A stretch of DNA of 64,000 nucleotides from the NCBI RefSeq assembly GCF_015277775.1, contig NZ_CP063849.1, forward strand, positions 5,781,501 through 5,845,500, given 5' to 3'. Both the position numbers and the translations under genes were made by a program. Origin of the DNA: Paludibaculum fermentans (lineage in GTDB: Bacteria > Acidobacteriota > Terriglobia > Bryobacterales > Bryobacteraceae). Every line of letters starts with the position of its first letter. The stretch's first letter is position 1. The notes beneath the pieces are model-generated. The model was given only the letters and a program-made list of their open reading frames with translations. It was not told the origin of the DNA and did not search any database. This document shows, piece by piece, positions 58,956 through 64,000 of this stretch.

Positions 58956-59960
58956 ATGAGTAAACTCCGCGTCGCAGTTGTGTACGGCGGCCGCAGCGGC
59001 GAGCACGAAGTCTCCATCCGCTCGGCCCAGGCCATCATGGCCGCCCTGAACACCGAGAACTACGAAGTCATCCCTTACCTCATCGGCAAAGATGGCAAGT
59101 GGGACCCCAAGCCGATTCTGCCCGAGCCCGGCGCCAATGAAGGCATTGACGTCGTCTTCCCGGTGCTGCACGGCACGTTTGGCGAGGACGGCACCATCCA
59201 GGGCCTGTTTGAAATGGCCGACCTGGCGTACGTCGGGCCCGGAGTATTCGGCTCCGCCGCGTCGATGGACAAGGAGCACTTTAAGCGCCTCAGCGTGGAG
59301 CGCGGCCTGCCCGTGGTGGAGTACGCCATCGTCCACACCGGCAATCCGCACAAGGCCGTCGATTGGGACACAACGCTCACTCAGATCGTCGAACGCTTTG
59401 GACTGCCCGTCTTCGTGAAGCCCTGCAACCTGGGTTCATCTGTGGGTGTCGCCAAAGCACACACCGTGGAAGAGCTGCAGGCAGCGATCCTGGACGCGGG
59501 CCGCTATGACCTCAAGGTGCTTGTCGAACGCGCCATCGTCGGCCAGGAGGTGGAGTGCGCCGTGCTGGGCAACTACCGCCCGCAGGCCTCCACGCCATGC
59601 GAGATCCTGCCGTCGAAGGAGTTCTACGACTACGACGACAAGTACCTTCTCGACCAGGCGAAGACAGTCATCCCGCCCAATTTGAGTGAAGAGAAGATCG
59701 AAGAGGTCCAGCGCCTGGCCATCGAATGCTTCCAGGCGATGGACTGCAGCGGCATGGCCCGGGTCGACTTCCTGATCGAGAAGGCCACCGGCAACATCTA
59801 CATCAACGAGATCAACACCATCCCGGGCTTCACCTCCATCAGCATGTACCCGAAGATGTGGGAGCACGCCGGCTGCCCGTTCGAGATGCTGGTGGGCATG
59901 CTCATCAGCCTTGCGCTGGAACGTCACAGCCTGCGCCGGGCTCTGCGCTACGAACGATGA
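58956..59960 (+). CDS. ddl: D-alanine--D-alanine ligase
   Basis: Ddl joins two D-alanines for the peptidoglycan stem peptide using ATP. The 334-residue enzyme has VVYGGRSGEHEVSIRSA at the N-terminus, FVKPCNLGSSVGVAKA in the ATP-grasp domain, and MARVDFLIEKATGNIYINEINTIPGFTSISMYP with the Mg-binding residues at the end. It overlaps the S41 protease gene by ATGA. No mur gene lies beside it. Confidence 0.95.
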   Translation: MSKLRVAVVYGGRSGEHEVSIRSAQAIMAALNTENYEVIPYLIGKDGKWDPKPILPEPGANEGIDVVFPVLHGTFGEDGTIQGLFEMADLAYVGPGVFGSAASMDKEHFKRLSVERGLPVVEYAIVHTGNPHKAVDWDTTLTQIVERFGLPVFVKPCNLGSSVGVAKAHTVEELQAAILDAGRYDLKVLVERAIVGQEVECAVLGNYRPQASTPCEILPSKEFYDYDDKYLLDQAKTVIPPNLSEEKIEEVQRLAIECFQAMDCSGMARVDFLIEKATGNIYINEINTIPGFTSISMYPKMWEHAGCPFEMLVGMLISLALERHSLRRALRYER

Positions 59961-61456
59961 GAACGCTGGCCGTACTTCTGCTGGCGGCCACGCTGCCGCT
60001 GGCCGCACAGCCCAAACCGCCTGCCAATCCGAACCGGCCCCTGCCGAATACCGAGGAGCTGGAACGCGAGCTGAAGCGCGTGCTGGACGTGTTTCTGATC
60101 GCCAGTGAGAACGCGGCCGATCCGGTGAGCCCCGATGCGGCGTTCTACGGCGGAGCCATCCCCGGCATGCTGCGCCGCCTGGATCCGCACTCCATCTTCT
60201 TCGACAAGGAACAGTTCCAGCAGTTGCAGGAGATGGAGCGCAGCGTCACCAAGGGCTTCGGCAGCGTGGTCAGCGTGCTGCCCGGCCGTGTCATCGTCCT
60301 GCAGACCCTGCCCGGCACGCCATCGCAGAAGGCCGGCCTGTCGCCGGGCGACGAGATCGTCGGCGTCAACAACATCCCGTTCGCCAATCTCGACCTCGAA
60401 CAGTTGGTGCAGGTGCTCTCCATGACCCGCCAGCAACAGGCGCAGATTGCGGTGCGCCGGCAAGGGACCGCGGGGCTCATGTTCTTTACACTGACTCCGG
60501 AGGAGCTTCAGTCGCCCTCTGTCGACCGCTCCTTCCTGCTGGAGCCGGGCATTGGCTATGTCCGCGCCACCAGCTTCGACACGAATACCGCGACGCTGAT
60601 CCAGGAAGCCATTGAAGGCCTGGGCGGCGCCAAGTTGAAGGGCCTGGTGCTGGATCTGCGTGAGAATCCCGGCGGCGTCCTGCAGGCCGGCCTCGCCACG
60701 GCGGCGCTGTTCCTGAAGCCGGGTACACGCATCCTCAGCGCGCGCGGCCGCAGCACCGAGACCGAGAACATCGAGGTGCCCAAGGAAGCGAAGCCGTACG
60801 AATTCAAACTGGCCGTGCTGGTCAATTCGAAAACCGCCAGCGCGTCGGAGATTGTGGCCGGCGCCATCCAGGACAACGATCGCGGCATGGTGATCGGCGA
60901 GACGTCCTACGGCAAGGGCCTGGTGCAGCGCGTGTTCCCGCTCAGCGACAATGCGGGCCTGGCGCTGACCACGGCGTTCTACTACACGCCCAGCGGCCGC
61001 AGCATCCAGAAGCCGCTGAAAGACAATGAGCTCGCGGCAGCCACGGCGACAACGCGGCCCGAGTTCAAGACAGTGGGCGGACGCACGGTGCGCGGCGGCG
61101 GTGGTATCGAACCCGACTTCGTGGTCTTCCCGGAACGGCCCGGCCGCTTCCGCTATGTCCTGGAGACCTCGGCCGCCTTCGCCGGCTACGCCACGGAATG
61201 GCTGGCCGGACATCGTGCCGATTCCAGCCGCGACATGGAGATCACCGGTCCAATGCTGGACGAGTTCCAGCTCTGGCTGTCCAAGCGCAACATCCGGCCC
61301 GGCCTGGCCGAGTGGTCGTCTGAGCGCGAGTACATCCGCCGCCGTTTGAAACAGGAGATTCTGAACCAGTCGATCAGCGTTGCTTCCGGCGACGAGATCG
61401 AGCTTCGGAACGATCCTGTGGTTCGGCGGGCTCTGGCAGGCTTTCAGGAGCCCTGA
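59957..61456 (+). CDS. S41 carboxy-terminal processing protease with PDZ domain
   Basis: The 499-residue protein is exported (MRTLAVLLLAATLPLAAQ). It has a PDZ domain at about residues 95-175 (SQKAGLSPGDEIVGVNNIPF), then the S41 catalytic domain with the Ser of NSKTASASEIVAG and the Lys of GETSYGKGLVQ, a Ser-Lys dyad. Such enzymes cut C-terminal tails of periplasmic proteins or control peptidoglycan hydrolases, which would suit its place after ddl. The start overlaps the ddl stop by ATGA. The last 83 bases overlap the 3' end of the convergent membrane protein gene. Confidence 0.9.
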   Translation: MRTLAVLLLAATLPLAAQPKPPANPNRPLPNTEELERELKRVLDVFLIASENAADPVSPDAAFYGGAIPGMLRRLDPHSIFFDKEQFQQLQEMERSVTKGFGSVVSVLPGRVIVLQTLPGTPSQKAGLSPGDEIVGVNNIPFANLDLEQLVQVLSMTRQQQAQIAVRRQGTAGLMFFTLTPEELQSPSVDRSFLLEPGIGYVRATSFDTNTATLIQEAIEGLGGAKLKGLVLDLRENPGGVLQAGLATAALFLKPGTRILSARGRSTETENIEVPKEAKPYEFKLAVLVNSKTASASEIVAGAIQDNDRGMVIGETSYGKGLVQRVFPLSDNAGLALTTAFYYTPSGRSIQKPLKDNELAAATATTRPEFKTVGGRTVRGGGGIEPDFVVFPERPGRFRYVLETSAAFAGYATEWLAGHRADSSRDMEITGPMLDEFQLWLSKRNIRPGLAEWSSEREYIRRRLKQEILNQSISVASGDEIELRNDPVVRRALAGFQEP

Positions 61457-62765
61457 CCAGCAGCACGCCGGCGAACAGCAGCGGCGCAATCACCTGAACC
61501 ATTTTGCGGTCGAGCGCGGTGTCGATCTGCCAGCCCACGGATGCCGGTGTAACCCAGAGGACGATCAGGTCGGCCAGCAACAGCAGGCCCGGCACGATGA
61601 GAGGCCACCACGGTCCGCGTGGCGACCGCACTTTCAGCACCAACGCCAGGGCAGCGAACAGCAGCACCGGGTGCGCCGGGAAGTCGCCCAACTGCAGCAG
61701 CGAATCCAGGAAGTTCCTCAGCACCGCAGCGCCGCGGCCCATATCCGCCAGCAGACCAAACGAAAGGCCGGCCGTCTTGGGAGCCAGCAGCAGCGGGAAG
61801 CAGATGGCCAGCAGCAACGCAGGCAGTGCTCCACCCAACCAGGCAGCGGCTTTGACCCGCGCCTGCCAGGCCAGCGTGCCGGCCAGCAGCACGAAGAACA
61901 CAGCACCCTCGTTCTTGGCGGAGGCGGCCAGGGCGGCCAGTAAGCCGCTCAGCGCGAGCGCGCCGGGATCCCAGTTCTTCCGCTCTGCCAGCGCCGCGAC
62001 GATGAGGGAAGCCAGAATCAGGCAACCGACAGGCGTGTCGGCATACTGCCCCGGAGCCTGCCGCCACAACGGCGTCGACGCCAGCAGAATCACGCCGCCC
62101 AGCCAGCCGAGTGCCGGCGACCGCAGCAGCGCCAGCGCAAACCCGAGCAACAGCGGGATGGCCGCACCGAACAACAGGGAAGCGATGATCGGCACGCGGG
62201 CATCGCCCACCGCTCCGCCATAGATCCAACCACGAGCCACTACCGAGGGCCACAACAGCGGGGCATCGGCGTTGGCCAATCCGTACTCCGACGTCACCGC
62301 CAGCCGCCACGTCGAGGCGTCCGTCAGGAACTTCGCCCGCAGGTTCCAGCTCGACCAGGCATCCCAGTTGCCTTGCGGATTCCCGTTGGTGAACGCGAAG
62401 AACGCGGCTACGAACAGGACCATGCCGACCCCGAAAGCAACCGCGGCCAGCCAGGTCCACTTGAACACCAGCACCTCTGGAGCGTCATCCTGTCCGGTGT
62501 CAGGGTTCCGGCGTAGAAACCAACCCACAACGCCGCACACAGCCAGCACTCCGTCAGCCGTGTAGGCGGCTGTTTGCGCGCCCAAGCCCGCCCAGAGCAG
62601 GGCAAAGGACAAAGCGGCTGTAGCGGCAAGACCCACCGGCAAGGCCAACAGAATCTCCAAGATCCAGGCCATCCAGCGCGGCCGCAGCCCGTCGCAAGCC
62701 TGCGACGCACGCACCCAGGGCCAACCGATCGCCCACGCCAGCAACAACGCGGTAAGACCCATCAC
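61374..62765 (-). CDS. Multi-pass membrane protein, GT-C glycosyltransferase-like
   Basis: The 463-residue protein has about 12 hydrophobic segments. An early soluble loop with WDAWSSWNLRAKFLTD, after the third or fourth helix, recalls the acidic active-site loops of lipid-linked GT-C mannosyltransferases, as does its helical layout. The match is only structural in flavour. The C-terminus (AEPQDRSEARSRRRKQR) is highly basic. GGGAGGG lies 8 bases before the GTG at 62765; ATG at 62762 is the alternative. It lies 17 bases after the small membrane protein gene. The 3' end overlaps the convergent S41 gene by 83 bases, a long overlap for opposite strands. Confidence 0.72.
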   Translation of the reverse strand: MMGLTALLLAWAIGWPWVRASQACDGLRPRWMAWILEILLALPVGLAATAALSFALLWAGLGAQTAAYTADGVLAVCGVVGWFLRRNPDTGQDDAPEVLVFKWTWLAAVAFGVGMVLFVAAFFAFTNGNPQGNWDAWSSWNLRAKFLTDASTWRLAVTSEYGLANADAPLLWPSVVARGWIYGGAVGDARVPIIASLLFGAAIPLLLGFALALLRSPALGWLGGVILLASTPLWRQAPGQYADTPVGCLILASLIVAALAERKNWDPGALALSGLLAALAASAKNEGAVFFVLLAGTLAWQARVKAAAWLGGALPALLLAICFPLLLAPKTAGLSFGLLADMGRGAAVLRNFLDSLLQLGDFPAHPVLLFAALALVLKVRSPRGPWWPLIVPGLLLLADLIVLWVTPASVGWQIDTALDRKMVQVIAPLLFAGVLLVRAPESLPEPAEPQDRSEARSRRRKQR

Positions 62766-62782
62766 GCTAGCGGCCCTCCCGG

Positions 62783-63058
62783 CTACTGCGTGTAGGCGAA
62801 AGCGGCCTGCTGAGCCAGGTCGCTATCCGGAAGATCGGAGAAATAGCCAACTTTTTCGGTGACCGGAATGCGCGCCAGCACAGGCTGGAGCCGCTCCTGT
62901 TGCGCCATCACGTGGAAGGGATCGTGGAACTGCGAGGCATACTGGTCAGACAGGCCGTACTGCTGTAGTGCGCCGAAGAGCGCCACCACAGCCACCGCGG
63001 CCACTCCGGCCAGCGCGCGCGCGCCGGTCGTATGGTCTTGGGCAGGCATAGGGTGCAA
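62783..63058 (-). CDS. Small membrane-anchored protein of unknown function
   Basis: The 91-residue protein has one N-terminal hydrophobic helix (ALAGVAAVAVVALFGAL) and about 60 polar residues thereafter (YGLSDQYASQFHDPFHVMAQ and VTEKVGYFSDLPDSDLAQQA). It lies 17 bases upstream of the GT-C-like gene and is probably cotranscribed with it. The end is abrupt (AYTQ then TAG), so a nonsense-truncated longer family member is possible. Starts at 63058 and 63049 are both possible. No function is known to me. Confidence 0.62.
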   Translation of the reverse strand: MHPMPAQDHTTGARALAGVAAVAVVALFGALQQYGLSDQYASQFHDPFHVMAQQERLQPVLARIPVTEKVGYFSDLPDSDLAQQAAFAYTQ

Positions 63059-63080
63059 CTCTCAAGTATAGCGGCCGGTC

Positions 63081-63449
63081 CTACAGATTTCTGAGACGCC
63101 TCAACCGGTTGCGCCGCACGCGCTCGGCTCGCACCACTTCCCGTTCATCCAGTCCGAAGTAGTGTGCCACCTCGTGCCAGATGGTCTCCTCCACCAGGCG
63201 GCGCAGGTCCGCCGGATTCCGAGCCTCGCGTTCATGCGGACCCTGGTAGAGAGTGATCCGGTCGGGCATCGAGAAAGACGGGACGGACGTGCGTTCGGCC
63301 AGGGGACGGCCCTCGTACAGGCCGAGGAGCCCGGGCGTGGCCGGCTCCTGTTCAACAAGGAACACCAGGTTCTGCAGCCGGCGCCGGAAGCGCGGAGGAA
63401 TGACGCCCATGCACTCTTCGACGAGTTGGTCGAACTCTTGTGGGGTCAT
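63081..63449 (-). CDS. Small zincin metalloprotease (HExxHxxGxxE)
   Basis: The 122-residue protein has a perfect zinc-protease motif HEVAHYFGLDE (near residue 95), the HExxHxxGxxE arrangement of minimal metalloproteases, and little else. The family of one-domain bacterial proteases of this length is widespread, has no signal peptide and unknown function. I start at ATG 63449 (MTPQEFDQLVEECM), which fits the family start; the longer frame up to 63518 looks non-coding. It ends 22 bases before the small membrane gene start. Confidence 0.85.
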   Translation of the reverse strand: MTPQEFDQLVEECMGVIPPRFRRRLQNLVFLVEQEPATPGLLGLYEGRPLAERTSVPSFSMPDRITLYQGPHEREARNPADLRRLVEETIWHEVAHYFGLDEREVVRAERVRRNRLRRLRNL

Positions 63450-63585
63450 CGTCTGGATTGTAGCGTTGCCGGCTTTCCGCATCCAGCATTCGGATCCGGG
63501 ACGTCGGGCCGTCCTCAATTAGTGCAGAAAAATGAACTCGGAATTTGGTCGAGCGCCAGTTCAAGAGTGGAACGCCCCCGCCTGG

Positions 63586-64000
63586 CTACTTCGCTGCCGG
63601 AATCAGCCCGAGCCCTCGCATCCATACTTCCGCCAGCTTCGGCCAGCCGGTCACGGGCAACTCCGTGGGCCGCAAACCGTAGCCGTGACCGCCTTTGGCG
63701 AACAGATGCATCTCGGCGGGGACCTTGGCGTTCTTCAACGCCAGATAGTAAACGAGGCTGTTTTCGACGCGTACTCCGTCATCCTCGGCCTGGACCAGGA
63801 AGGTCGGCGGCGTGTTCGCCGTGACGGGCGTCTCGTCGGCCAGTTTGTCGCCCTGCTCTTTCACCGCGAGGTAGGCGGGATAGATCACCACGGAGAAATC
63901 GGGCCGGCTGCTCACCTGGTCGGCCGCGTCCACCGCGTCGTAGCTGCGGCGCTCGTATTGCGTGCTGGCCACGGCAGCCAGATGGGCTCCGGCGGAGAAG
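63586..64000 (-). CDS. Alpha/beta hydrolase (esterase/dienelactone hydrolase-like), 5' part beyond window
   Basis: The visible C-terminal 137 residues begin in the nucleophile elbow region (FSAGAHLAA, so the GxSxG Ser is just inside the window). The catalytic Asp lies in LVQAEDDGVRVENSL and the His in KGGHGYGLRP. The order and spacing fit secreted BD-FAE-type or acetyl-xylan-like esterases. The N-terminus, signal peptide and start lie outside the window. It reads leftwards with its stop at 63586; the metalloprotease gene follows after about 135 bases. Confidence 0.8.
   Translation of the reverse strand, partial: FSAGAHLAAVASTQYERRSYDAVDAADQVSSRPDFSVVIYPAYLAVKEQGDKLADETPVTANTPPTFLVQAEDDGVRVENSLVYYLALKNAKVPAEMHLFAKGGHGYGLRPTELPVTGWPKLAEVWMRGLGLIPAAK

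Noticed and set aside
59948-61489. 513-codon minus-strand frame opposite the S41 protease gene
   Set aside because: It is antisense to a protease with intact PDZ and Ser-Lys motifs; only the convergent gene from 62765 to 61374 is plausible there.

Overview
The window is a GC-rich, densely coded bacterial chromosome segment with no tRNA, rRNA, CRISPR array, transposase or phage gene that I can see. The gene content suggests an Acidobacteriota genome of the Bryobacter/Solibacter type. The pointers are an Oar-like TonB-dependent receptor with a carboxypeptidase-regulatory N-terminus, a PadR regulator paired with a MacB-type permease carrying the acidobacterial N-terminal prefix, an ECF-like sigma factor beside a Ser/Thr kinase with a TPR-rich tail, and many secreted proteins of domains of unknown function. 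This assignment is inference; no marker gene was compared.

Layout. 1-15,300 is mostly secreted or transported carbon and nitrogen metabolism. It holds an esterase cut by the window edge, a minus-strand three-gene operon (DUF4091 protein, small secreted protein, DUF5107-TPR protein), and a divergent plus-strand run: GH20-like hexosaminidase, APC permease, M20 peptidase, transglutaminase-like protein, aldo/keto reductase. 15,300-20,700 holds the TonB-dependent receptor, a DUF1275 membrane protein, a Dps ferritin and a PilZ-like protein. 20,760-24,830 holds a long nitronate monooxygenase, an OmpR/histidine-kinase pair and a fatty acid desaturase. 24,940-33,350 is a six-gene minus-strand Pil-Chp-like chemosensory operon (TPR-zinc ribbon-REC, REC, CheW, PilJ-like MCP, CheA-REC, CheW-like) with no CheR or CheB. 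33,790-37,520 is a tightly coupled operon of ECF sigma factor, zinc-finger anti-sigma factor and three membrane proteins with LiaI/LiaF-like or DUF4097 modules, probably an envelope-stress system.

37,700-41,250 holds a UPF0104 membrane protein, NrdR and the housekeeping sigma factor RpoD with a strong promoter and terminator. 41,450-46,850 holds an ABC ATPase/permease pair convergent with a MacB-type permease and its PadR regulator. 47,090-53,090 holds a beta-propeller protein, ECF-like sigma factor, Ser/Thr kinase and a two-part methyltransferase. 53,220-61,460 is a plus-strand run of ArsM, gamma-glutamyltransferase, a TIM-barrel isomerase, AsnRS, arginase, D-Ala-D-Ala ligase and an S41 protease, several with overlapping stop and start codons. 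The end holds minus-strand genes: a multi-pass membrane protein whose 3' end overlaps the S41 gene, a small membrane protein, a zincin metalloprotease and an alpha/beta hydrolase cut by the window edge.

The parts most likely to repay study are the CheR/CheB-less chemosensory operon headed by a TPR-zinc ribbon-REC protein, the five-gene sigma/anti-sigma/LiaI/DUF4097 operon, and the three-gene DUF4091/DUF5107 operon containing a small secreted protein I cannot assign.
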